From: Candidatus Coatesiibacteriota bacterium
GTDB lineage: Bacteria; B130-G9
Assembly: GCA_003647755.1 (NCBI GenBank)
Contig: QMNL01000007.1
Span: 1 to 16,830, forward strand
DNA: 16,830 nt
Direction: 5' to 3'
Shown here: in pieces, positions 7,137 to 14,728 of the stretch
Layout of the letters: the number at the start of each line of letters is the position of its first letter
Position numbering within the stretch: position 1 is the stretch's first letter
Notes under the pieces: model-generated
The model's database searches: none
What the model saw: the letters and a program-made list of their open reading frames with translations, nothing else
Told to the model about the DNA's origin: nothing
Position numbers and translations under genes: made by a program

Positions 7137-7949
7137 ATGGGGGCTTTCATGCTAAGACTCACAAGCACCGTCCTGACCGCTCTTATCATCGCGACCATTC
7201 TGGGCCTATCCTGCGATGCCGCATTCGCCCAGGCGCACATCACTCCGCCCAAGGCGCCTGCCGCCCCTGCGGCGCCCGCTCCGTCCGTAACCCTGACGCT
7301 CGGCGACACGAGCTCGCCGGACACCATCGCGCTCACGCTGAAGCTCATGCTCCTGCTGACCGTCTTGACGCTCGCTCCAGCGATACTCGTCCTGCTGACC
7401 AGCTTCACCAGAATAATAGTCGTCTTCCACTTCCTGCGGCAGGCCGTCGGGACTCAATCGACGCCTCCGAACACGATACTCATCGGGCTCGCCCTCTTCC
7501 TGACCTATTTCATCATGAGCCCCGTCATCAATCAGGTCTATTCCGACGCATTCCTACCCCTTATGAACAACCAAATAGGTTACAAGGAGGCCTTCACTGC
7601 TGGAATGGCACCAATCAGACAATTCATGCTCAAGCAGACAAGGGAGAAGGACATCGCACTGTTCGTGCACCTGGCGAAGGAGAAACGGCCTGCCAAGCCG
7701 GAGGACGTCTCCAACAAAGTCCTCGTGCCAGCCTTCGTGGTAAGTGAATTGAAGACCGCATTTCAAATAGGCTTTCTGATTTTTGTGCCTTTTCTCATCA
7801 TCGACATGGTCGTTGCATCTGTCCTGCTATCAATGGGGATGATGATGCTGCCGCCTGTCATGGTCTCTCTGCCATTCAAGATACTGCTGTTCGTGATGGT
7901 TGACGGCTGGTATTTGATCGTCGGCTCGCTCGTCAGGTCATTCCACTAA
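7137..7949 (+). CDS. fliP: Flagellar type III export gate protein FliP
   Basis: FliP forms the pentameric core of the FliPQR export gate. The 270-residue protein has a cleavable-type signal sequence (1-31, ending AAFA), a Pro/Ala-rich linker, and the full FliP core. That core includes LLLTVLTLAPAILVLLTSFT, RIIVVFHFLRQAVGTQSTPP with the conserved RQA-G-x-Q-x-PPN segment, LALFLTYFIMSPV, the periplasmic region with AFTAGMAPIRQFML, LVPAFVVSELKTAFQIGFLI, IDMVVASVLLSMGMMMLPPV and the closing DGWYLIVGSLVRSF. ATG 7149 is an alternative start with a nearer G-rich ribosome site. It stands alone: fliO is 6.4 kb away on the opposite strand, and no fliQ, fliR or flhB follows. Its 3' end overlaps the converging membrane-protein gene by 12 bp. 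All core motifs are intact, so it should be functional. Confidence 0.95.
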   Translation: MGAFMLRLTSTVLTALIIATILGLSCDAAFAQAHITPPKAPAAPAAPAPSVTLTLGDTSSPDTIALTLKLMLLLTVLTLAPAILVLLTSFTRIIVVFHFLRQAVGTQSTPPNTILIGLALFLTYFIMSPVINQVYSDAFLPLMNNQIGYKEAFTAGMAPIRQFMLKQTREKDIALFVHLAKEKRPAKPEDVSNKVLVPAFVVSELKTAFQIGFLIFVPFLIIDMVVASVLLSMGMMMLPPVMVSLPFKILLFVMVDGWYLIVGSLVRSFH

Positions 7950-9676
7950 TGGCCTCTCCTTGCCCCGCTGGACAAGCCAATCGTAGAGGGCCCGACACGA
8001 CTCCGAATTAGGCGACTGTCTGATCGCCCTGCGCGCCTCGTCAAGGACGAGCTTCCGCATCCGTGCATTGCTCAGGTAGCCCGCGAGATAGACCGGATTG
8101 CTGACCGTAGGATCGATGAACCTATACTCGAACCGCCTGCGCACCGCCTGAAACTTGTCGCTGCCATCAACGTAAACCGCGCAGATGTCATCCCAAAAGA
8201 CGAGGTGCCAGCCGTTGTGACGCCTCCACCAGGCCAGCAGTCTCTCCGCTTGCGCCGAACGCGGCGGCATGGCGGCCCTCCTGACCGACTGGGCTGAAAA
8301 CTGATGGCGCCTCGAATCGAACTTGTAGTCCAGGAGAGCGTAGTCCACCCGGTATTCGTCCGCTATCTGCTCAAATGGCTCCGTGGCAAACTTCTCCCAC
8401 AGCGACTTGTGCACCACGTTTCTACCATCGATGAAGACCTTGCGGCCCGGATATGTTCGGAAGATGATGTAGCCTCCGAACCTGTGCGAGTTATACATAT
8501 TGCCGTATATGTTGTGCTTCACAATGAAGTTGACGCCGCCAACGGGATATGCGCCCAGGTTGACACCGACCCCCGGCACAAAGGCGGAGGCCTGGCGAAT
8601 GTCGCCACCATGCAGATCGCGAAAGCCCCCACCGCAGCGATTTGAAGGAGGAGTCGCGCCCGAGACCGCCACCTGGCGTCCTGGGCGAACACCGACCACT
8701 GCGAGGCTATGTGGCCAACTGAGGGGGTTACGAGCAAGAAAAAGATGGGAACGTAGCGCCTCGCCATAACAGCTAGGGAGGATGCGAACAGCAGTGCCAG
8801 AGCGTCTCGCAAGCGCCACCTCCCAATGCTTCCGAGAAAAACCACCCAGACCACGGCGAAAAGGGCCCAGAAGAGTTTGAAGCGAACGCCGGGCGTGGTC
8901 CACTCCATGACCGATATGCCGCCCCCTGCGCCGTGCTCGGCAATGGCGGCCGTTGCGAAATCGAGGATGCGGAGTCCGTAAGGGTTGACGAAAACGGGCC
9001 CGGTCGAGGCCAGGGCAACGAGGAAGAGCGCCCGCCGGCCACCGTGGTCGGCTTTCGGCTTTGGTTGCCGGCCAAACTTGGCGGACACGAGGTCGGAGCC
9101 GAACATCAACCACAGATACGCCGGGCCGATAATGGCGCCGGCCTGCATGTTGGCCCACACGAGCGTCACCGGGGGCAGCAAGAGCAGCCATTTTCGCCTG
9201 TTGATGTAGAAGAGTTCGAGAACAAGTAGGAAAACAGCGAGACCGGCAAAATTGACTACGTGGGGCCTCGCAAGGAACCGGAAACGTGAGGCGCATGCTC
9301 CCAGAGCCACGAATGTGGCCGTAACGATCATTGCCCCGGAGCCGAGTTTGGTGCGAATGGTGGCGGCGGTTAGGGCGATCGAGAAGGCGGCTGCGACAAT
9401 AATCGCTTTCAGGACAACCAGCAGGGCAAGCCCGAGATGGCGCCTGACGAGTTCGGCGATGACGCAGAAAAGCCACTCGTGCATCACCCACGGTGTTCCG
9501 AGCGACGTGTATGAGAACGGGTCGGATGTGGGCACTCTTCCCGTCTCGAGTATTAGATCGCCGGCCTTGAGAAGGAACCAGATGTCGTAGTTTACAATGC
9601 GGAACAGCGCCAGCGAAAACACAGCCACAAAAACGAGCGCTATCGCCCAGGGCAGCCGTTTTGCGCCGGGATTCAC
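7938..9676 (-). pseudogene. Multi-pass membrane protein, GT39/ArnT-like, frameshifted
   Basis: Two reading frames together make one protein of about 580 residues. The N-terminal frame (from GTG 9676) has a first helix, then the loop IVNYDIWFLLKAGDLILETG followed by VPTSDPFSYTSLG and PWVMHEWLF, and many hydrophobic helices. This resembles the uncharacterised membrane proteins related to dolichyl-phosphate-mannose-type (GT-C) glycosyltransferases. Helix coding ends at about 8600 (AICMVATFA). The continuing soluble C-terminal domain is in another frame: GVGVNLGAYPVGGVNFIV, then NSHRFGGYIIF and YPGRKVFIDGRN, to the stop at 7938. Joining them needs one missing base (or two extra) near 8580-8605; I see no convincing slippery heptamer. 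It is either a true pseudogene or a sequencing/assembly error. Its GTG overlaps the stop of the HgdB-like gene, so the two are translationally coupled. Confidence 0.72.
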
Positions 9677-10671
9677 GGTTGGCCCCTCGAGAACCTCAGC
9701 TGCTCGACAAAGGCCTCAATCCTGAGCCGATTGGGCGCAGAAAGCGGCCCCGGGTAGTTCCCCTCGATCGACAGAACCGGCACCGGCAATTTTCTTCTCA
9801 GGATCAGGTCCTCGATCTGGCGGAAGCAGAACGCCTGCACATAGTGGATGATCCCGTCCAGCCGCCTGACGTGTATCTGCTCGTTGATGTCGGCGATACG
9901 GCCAAAAACGTCGTACGGGTAGGTGTAACGAGAATACTGCTCGACGATGCTCTCGGCGCCTTGCAGCATAGCAAACTGCCGCTGCACCTCGTTGAACACA
10001 ACCCGCGCTCCACTCCTCTCGACGAAATCATAGATATCAACGTTGATTGGAGGCACACCGGTAAAACCAAGCCTGAGCGCTGACTCGAATTCAGCCGGCG
10101 TCTCGCGACGCGATGCGTCGTGCAACAGCCCGTCAAGATAGGCCTCGAACGCCACGGGATCGCCCTGCATATCGCTCGAGGACACGAGTACGATGTGATT
10201 CTGAAGCCCGGAGAATTTCCCCTCCCTCCACGTGAGCTCGTCGATGAGCCGCAGCTTCTCGCGAATCGGGGATAGGCGGATGCGCTCTTGCTCGGCCTTC
10301 TCCACACTAGTGCCAAGGCGCCGGCAGAAGACGTCGATCTGCTCAGCAAGCAGCCTTTTGTCGCGGCCATAGGGATATGAGAATGGAATTATCTTCACGC
10401 CGTTGAGCTGGAGCGTCTCCGCGAGTGCCTGTGTGTTGCTGCAATCGCCTTGGGACACGGCCACTACGGTTTTGACGCCCTCGGACAGGACCGCTCCATA
10501 GATGCCCTTGACCCAGCCGCAGACTGTAACCGGATAGCCGTCGTTCTCGGCCCGCTCGATGAACTTGCCACGGTCGCGGTGGCCGATGAACACGTTGTTC
10601 AGATCAACCGGAGTGTGCCCGGCGGCAAAGATCGCCTCGACCGGCACAGTCGTAGTTATGCCGATTATCAT
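9673..10671 (-). CDS. HgdB-like protein (2-hydroxyacyl-CoA dehydratase D-component / BcrB family)
   Basis: This protein belongs to the HgdB/FldC/BcrB family, whose members hold a [4Fe-4S] cluster in two-subunit 2-hydroxyacyl-CoA dehydratases and benzoyl-CoA reductases. The 332-residue product starts with the family's IIGITTTVPVEAIFAAGHTP. It has three cysteines where cluster ligands are expected: Cys51 (VTVCGWVKGIYG), Cys77 (VSQGDCSNTQAL) and Cys282 (YVQAFCFRQIEDL). It ends with LPVPVLSIEGNYPGPLSAP and RLRIEAFVEQL, which is characteristic of the family. Active enzymes need a second homologous subunit and an HgdC-type activating ATPase; neither is present here. Its stop overlaps the downstream membrane-protein start (GTGA). 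The ribosome site is weak. It could be a stand-alone family member with another function; no substrate can be inferred. Confidence 0.85.
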   Translation of the reverse strand: MIIGITTTVPVEAIFAAGHTPVDLNNVFIGHRDRGKFIERAENDGYPVTVCGWVKGIYGAVLSEGVKTVVAVSQGDCSNTQALAETLQLNGVKIIPFSYPYGRDKRLLAEQIDVFCRRLGTSVEKAEQERIRLSPIREKLRLIDELTWREGKFSGLQNHIVLVSSSDMQGDPVAFEAYLDGLLHDASRRETPAEFESALRLGFTGVPPINVDIYDFVERSGARVVFNEVQRQFAMLQGAESIVEQYSRYTYPYDVFGRIADINEQIHVRRLDGIIHYVQAFCFRQIEDLILRRKLPVPVLSIEGNYPGPLSAPNRLRIEAFVEQLRFSRGQP

Positions 10672-10793
10672 GCGACTAATCCATGCTCAGCTGCGGGCAA
10701 TGCGTTTCGGGCGAGCGGTCTGCGCTAAAAGGGACGGGGTCGCGCATGGCAATTCCGTGTCCTAGGTCCCAGGTCAAGCGCCTGCGCCCGCCG

Positions 10794-12251
10794 TCAAAAC
10801 GCCGAGAAGTGAAATGGCGCAGAGTCCAGCGAGATCTCCTCGCCCGTGATGGGGTCGATGAGCCGCGCAGATATCTCGTATTGTCCGGGGCCCTCGGTGC
10901 CGGCGAAGGTGTACTCATAGACAGGGACTATTGCGTCGGCCAGAGGCCCGATCGTGAAGATTGAGCAAGGGTCCAGAACCGAGACGTTCTCGCCGTTGGG
11001 ACACTTAACCCAGACCTTCGCCTCAACCGAGACCTCATGCTTGCCAGTAACAACATGGGCGGAAACGACGATAGTATCGTGCATCTTGAACGAGTCATCA
11101 TTCAGCACAAGCTCCGCCGAGACGTCAGGCAGCGACTTGCCCTGCTTGCCGCGGATGTACAGCAGCGCGTTTCCGCCGTCATTCGTTGTATCCTCGCCAG
11201 AATAAACGACATGGACGTACTCAGAATCCGTGGCCATGACCGTCATTCTTGAGGCAAGCGACCACTGCCCGTGCCTTTCGAGCGGGATGGTCTCCGAATG
11301 CCAGCCCACATCATCCCTGAAGGCATATCTCGTCCTGTCCTGCTGCGTGTAGGACTGGACGTGGGCTATCTGCGCCGTGTATGACCTGCCAATGCCAACC
11401 TGAGCCCATATCCCGCCATCCTCGACAGGCTCTATCTCCCAGCCCTGCCCACTGTCCTCCGCATAAAATAACTCCGACTTAAGCGGCGGCGTCCCGTCCA
11501 AATAGGCCAATCGCATGTTATCCTGATCATCAATGGCAAGAGAATCCCAGAGACCAAGCATACCATACGTAGGCGACACAACCAGCTCCGTGCCCCATTC
11601 CCCATCGGTGAGGGTGGCGCACATCAGCTTCCCCTCTCGATTGAGGTATGTGATGTGCGGCACGCGGGATGAATCGACTACGATCCCGGTAACCTCGGCA
11701 GCATTGGCCTGGAAAATACTTCTTTGCCAATGGATGCCCGTTTTCCAAACATATTGGATTGATTTGTCGGCGTAGCCGAATGCAACATGAATGTTGTCGT
11801 CGCGATCGACGAAGACCAATGGGGCTCCGTGCTGCATCTCAAGGGCTGGGCAGTCAGAAATGTCCCAGAACCGGCCGCCAAAGACCGCTAGTTTCGGTGG
11901 ATCGGCGGAATAGGCGGAATAGACTATAACAGGCTCCCGGTCGCTGTTGACAGCGATGTCGGGACGCGTGCCGGCCAGCATCGGCAGCTCTTCTAGCTTC
12001 TCGGTATGCCAGCTGCCCGAGGCGTTTGATGCATAGTCAATCTCAGGAGCCCCGAATTGTGGGACGTACAGGTAGGCTACATGCAGGTCCTCATCGCTAT
12101 CGACAACTACAGATGCGTAGTAGTCGCCATCTCGTTGGTCAATCACAAGAGGCGTGGACCATTCGGCGCAGAATCCTACCGCAGCGGCGAGGGCCATGCT
12201 CAAGCAAGCTAGAGAGATTGCAGCAAAACAGGGTGCCTTTCTGATGTTCAT
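10794..12251 (-). CDS. Secreted beta-propeller-like repeat protein with C-terminal beta-sandwich
   Basis: This is an exported protein of unknown function with 485 residues. The N-terminus is a signal peptide (basic MNIRKAP, hydrophobic core to about 27, GFCAEW at the cleavage region; the Cys does not fit a lipobox well). Residues about 35-350 contain repeats of the type VVVDSDEDLHVAYLYV, DIAVNSDREPVIVYSAYS, VFVDRDDNIHVAFGYAD, IVVDSSRVPHITYLN and LAIDDQDNMRLAYLDG. Each is a strand pair around a D-x-D-x-x-HV-x-Y core, as in sialidase/BNR-like propellers. Residues about 376-485 form an all-beta domain (LNDDSFKMHDTIVVSAHV to EEISLDSAPFHF) similar to the end of the divergent beta-helix protein. 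A strong GGAGG precedes the ATG by eight bases. Catalytic residues are not evident, so it may bind rather than cleave its ligand. Confidence 0.75.
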   Translation of the reverse strand: MNIRKAPCFAAISLACLSMALAAAVGFCAEWSTPLVIDQRDGDYYASVVVDSDEDLHVAYLYVPQFGAPEIDYASNASGSWHTEKLEELPMLAGTRPDIAVNSDREPVIVYSAYSADPPKLAVFGGRFWDISDCPALEMQHGAPLVFVDRDDNIHVAFGYADKSIQYVWKTGIHWQRSIFQANAAEVTGIVVDSSRVPHITYLNREGKLMCATLTDGEWGTELVVSPTYGMLGLWDSLAIDDQDNMRLAYLDGTPPLKSELFYAEDSGQGWEIEPVEDGGIWAQVGIGRSYTAQIAHVQSYTQQDRTRYAFRDDVGWHSETIPLERHGQWSLASRMTVMATDSEYVHVVYSGEDTTNDGGNALLYIRGKQGKSLPDVSAELVLNDDSFKMHDTIVVSAHVVTGKHEVSVEAKVWVKCPNGENVSVLDPCSIFTIGPLADAIVPVYEYTFAGTEGPGQYEISARLIDPITGEEISLDSAPFHFSAF

Positions 12252-12316
12252 TTAAGTTCCTCCGCGGAATCTACGAAGTTAACTATTGATAAACTATGAG
12301 GGTTCATTGGGTTTGG

Positions 12317-12345
12317 ATGTTATGCGAAACCATAGCTCATGACAA
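12317..12345 (-). promoter_or_regulatory. Candidate sigma-70 promoter for the propeller gene
   Basis: The minus strand of the 209-bp divergent gap carries TTGTCA (12345-12340), a 17-base spacer and TAACAT (12322-12317). These match five and four of the six consensus bases with ideal spacing. A start near 12310 would give a leader of about 60 bases up to the ATG at 12251. No comparable promoter was found for the plus-strand gene in the same gap. Confidence 0.33.
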
Positions 12346-12419
12346 GAAGCTGCACTTGCACGGGCCTTCCTTCGTCAAAGGGCTGTTCAAAGATGGTGAG
12401 ATGAATTTCGGCCCGGCCG

Positions 12420-12449
12420 CATTGCAAGCCTTGTCCTGACAGTGCAATG
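12420..12449. repeat. Inverted repeat before the beta-helix gene
   Basis: A perfect 7-bp inverted repeat, CATTGCA (12420-12426) and TGCAATG (12443-12449), is separated by 16 bases. It ends one base before the GGAG ribosome site (12451) of the gene starting at 12461. It could be an operator or an RNA hairpin that limits access to the ribosome site. A 7-bp match at this distance can also occur by chance. Confidence 0.3.
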
Positions 12450-12460
12450 AGGAGAGAAAG

Positions 12461-14668
12461 ATGAGAAAGATTCTTGTGTTTTGTTGGGCAGCAGTCCTTG
12501 CGTTCGCGGTTTTCTCAACCGGTCTGGCATCTGCCACCACCACGTATTACGTCAACAGCACGATCGGCGATGATACAAACAATGGTTCGCGGAGCGCTCC
12601 GTGGAAGACCATCTCTCATGCCCTCGCCAACATAGGTAGCGCGAGCCAGGGCCAACCTGCTACGCTTTTGATAGCCTCCGGCAACTACTCAGCATCGGCG
12701 AACGGTGAGACGTTCCCGCTCGAGGTCAAAAGCTACGTTACGATGGTCGGGATGGGTCCGGAGTCGACGGTTCTCGATGCAGGGCTGAGCGCTGCACACG
12801 TCATCTTGGTGCAAGATGCCCAGTCAGTTACGATCGAGCGGATGGCACTGACGCAGGGCGCTGCGACCGGTGATTGGCCGGACGCCTGCGGAGGCGGCAT
12901 CTGCGCCATCAACTCGGAGATTACTGTCCGAGACTGCAAGATATACGGCAACAGCGCCACCGTCTCCGGCAAGCACGGCGCAGGAGCAGGCATTTACCTA
13001 TACGGAGATTGCTCTCCGCTGATCGACAACTGCCAGTTCGTGCTCAACACAGCGTCCGCGGGCGGTGCGGGCATCTGCTCAGAGTACTTCTGCTCGCCGA
13101 CCGTCACAAACTGCACGTTCGACCAAAACACCGGCGCCGCCATCTACGCCTTCAGGTGGTCTGATCTCAACGTCAATAACTGTTCATTCACCGAAAATAC
13201 TGGCGGGATAATACTCGAGGACTTCTCCACCGGCCATGTTGAGGCGTCGAACATCTCCAGGAACAGCGCCGACAGCGGAGCCGCCATCAATTGCCTTCTC
13301 CATTGCCAGATAACGCTTAACTCTTGCACCCTTTGGTCGAACGTGGCGACGGGAAACGGCGGGGCTATCTTCTGTGAGCGGGACGGCAGGTGCGTTGCTA
13401 CCAACTGCGAGCTCTCCCTGAACACCTCGGGCCAGAACGGCGGGGCGATATGCTGCGTTGGCTCTGCCCTTCAACTTGTCGATTCGGATGTAACTGCCAA
13501 CTCCGCAAGAGGCCAGGGCGGCGGTGTCTTCTGCGGTCAAGATTCCGAGGCAACGATTGACGAGACCAACATAGCCGGAAACGATGCCGCATGGGGCGCC
13601 GGAGTGGCGTTATGTGATAATACAGGTGGCAACCTGACCTCCTGCAACTTCACCAAGAACAGCGCCTCGTCCGGTGGCGGTGCGGTATTCTGCCAGAACT
13701 ACTCGTCCCCGAGGTTGCTCCATTGCAGGATAACGGATAACACCGTGGCCGGAGATACACCAGTGGGCGGAGCTGGCCTCTATTGCGAGTATTGCAGCGA
13801 CCCCGGCCTCGACAACTGCCTGGTTGTGAGAAACGATTCGCAAGGTCCCGGCGCCGGCATCTATTCCAATCAGTATTGCAGTCCCAAATTGACGAACGTT
13901 ACGCTTTGGGACAACACGGCGGCTTCCAGCGCGACGAGCATCTTCTGTGATGGCTACTCAGAACTCACGCTTGTAAGCTCTATTGTCTGGGGTGGGGAGG
14001 AGGGGATCACCACTCTCGGTGAGAGTGTGGTCCAAGCCTCATACTCCTGCATATTCGGGGGATACTCTGGCTCAGGCACAAACAACATCGATCAGAATCC
14101 ATGCTTCGCCAGCGCCTCAGATGCACGTGGCGACTACTACCTGAGCGCTGAGGCCGCAAAACAGAAAAAGGACAGCCCCTGCATTGACGCAGGCTTCGGC
14201 CTCGTCGAGAGCGCTCCGGGCGGGCTTTCCTTCCGCACCACCCGCACGGACGAGGCGTTTGACACGGGTGAAGTTGACATGGGCTATCACTATCGAACGA
14301 GCATCGCGGATATCAGATGCTACCTCAACGCTTCGCAATACCGCGTCGGGGATACCTTTGACCTCTCCGTTCGTATCGCCAACCCATCAGACGAGACCAC
14401 GGCGGCGGACGTTTACATCGCTGTCGTAAGCCCGGAAGGGCAGATATTTTGCGTCGGCAACGGCGCTTTTGGCCCCGGGCTGTTCCCCTGGGTCGCGAAT
14501 TTTGAGATGCCGGGCGATTATCTCTTCGGGCCGGCGAGCGTTCTGGAGTTTCAGGTTCCGCAAGGATGTCCGGTGGGAACCTACCTGGCCGCGGGCGCCC
14601 TTTTCATACCGGGCAGCATGACGCAAATAAGCGAGATGAGCCTGATTGGCTTCGACATACTCAACTAA
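12461..14668 (+). CDS. Secreted right-handed parallel beta-helix protein (DUF1565-like)
   Basis: This is a large exported protein of 735 residues. Signal peptide 1-25 ends in ASA. A DUF1565-like start follows: TTYYVNSTIGDDTNNGSRSA, then PWKTISHALANI, a segment found at the head of many beta-helix surface proteins. Residues about 144-510 contain roughly 14 coils of 22-30 residues built on GGAIxC...xxNCxxxxNxA, for example GGAIFCERDGRCVATNCELS and GAGLYCEYCSDPGLDNCLVV; this is a pectate-lyase-like parallel beta-helix. It is unusually rich in Cys, often stacked at equal coil positions. A linker with DSPCIDAG leads to a C-terminal beta-sandwich (615-735, from IADIRCYLNASQYRVGDTFD). GAGGAG precedes the ATG. 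It is probably a surface or extracellular carbohydrate-binding or adhesion protein; no lyase active site is evident. Confidence 0.85.
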   Translation: MRKILVFCWAAVLAFAVFSTGLASATTTYYVNSTIGDDTNNGSRSAPWKTISHALANIGSASQGQPATLLIASGNYSASANGETFPLEVKSYVTMVGMGPESTVLDAGLSAAHVILVQDAQSVTIERMALTQGAATGDWPDACGGGICAINSEITVRDCKIYGNSATVSGKHGAGAGIYLYGDCSPLIDNCQFVLNTASAGGAGICSEYFCSPTVTNCTFDQNTGAAIYAFRWSDLNVNNCSFTENTGGIILEDFSTGHVEASNISRNSADSGAAINCLLHCQITLNSCTLWSNVATGNGGAIFCERDGRCVATNCELSLNTSGQNGGAICCVGSALQLVDSDVTANSARGQGGGVFCGQDSEATIDETNIAGNDAAWGAGVALCDNTGGNLTSCNFTKNSASSGGGAVFCQNYSSPRLLHCRITDNTVAGDTPVGGAGLYCEYCSDPGLDNCLVVRNDSQGPGAGIYSNQYCSPKLTNVTLWDNTAASSATSIFCDGYSELTLVSSIVWGGEEGITTLGESVVQASYSCIFGGYSGSGTNNIDQNPCFASASDARGDYYLSAEAAKQKKDSPCIDAGFGLVESAPGGLSFRTTRTDEAFDTGEVDMGYHYRTSIADIRCYLNASQYRVGDTFDLSVRIANPSDETTAADVYIAVVSPEGQIFCVGNGAFGPGLFPWVANFEMPGDYLFGPASVLEFQVPQGCPVGTYLAAGALFIPGSMTQISEMSLIGFDILN

Positions 14669-14728
14669 GCTGTAAGGGCGTCCCTGAACTGCCACCCCCG
14701 CATGCCCCGGCTGCGTTGAAGCGCCGAC

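Noticed and set aside
8610..9491. Long minus-strand frame upstream of the conserved C-terminal domain of the membrane protein.
   Set aside because: Its translation is Arg/Pro-rich and shows no membrane helices, while the overlapping frame encodes convincing helices. It is a shadow frame in GC-rich DNA.
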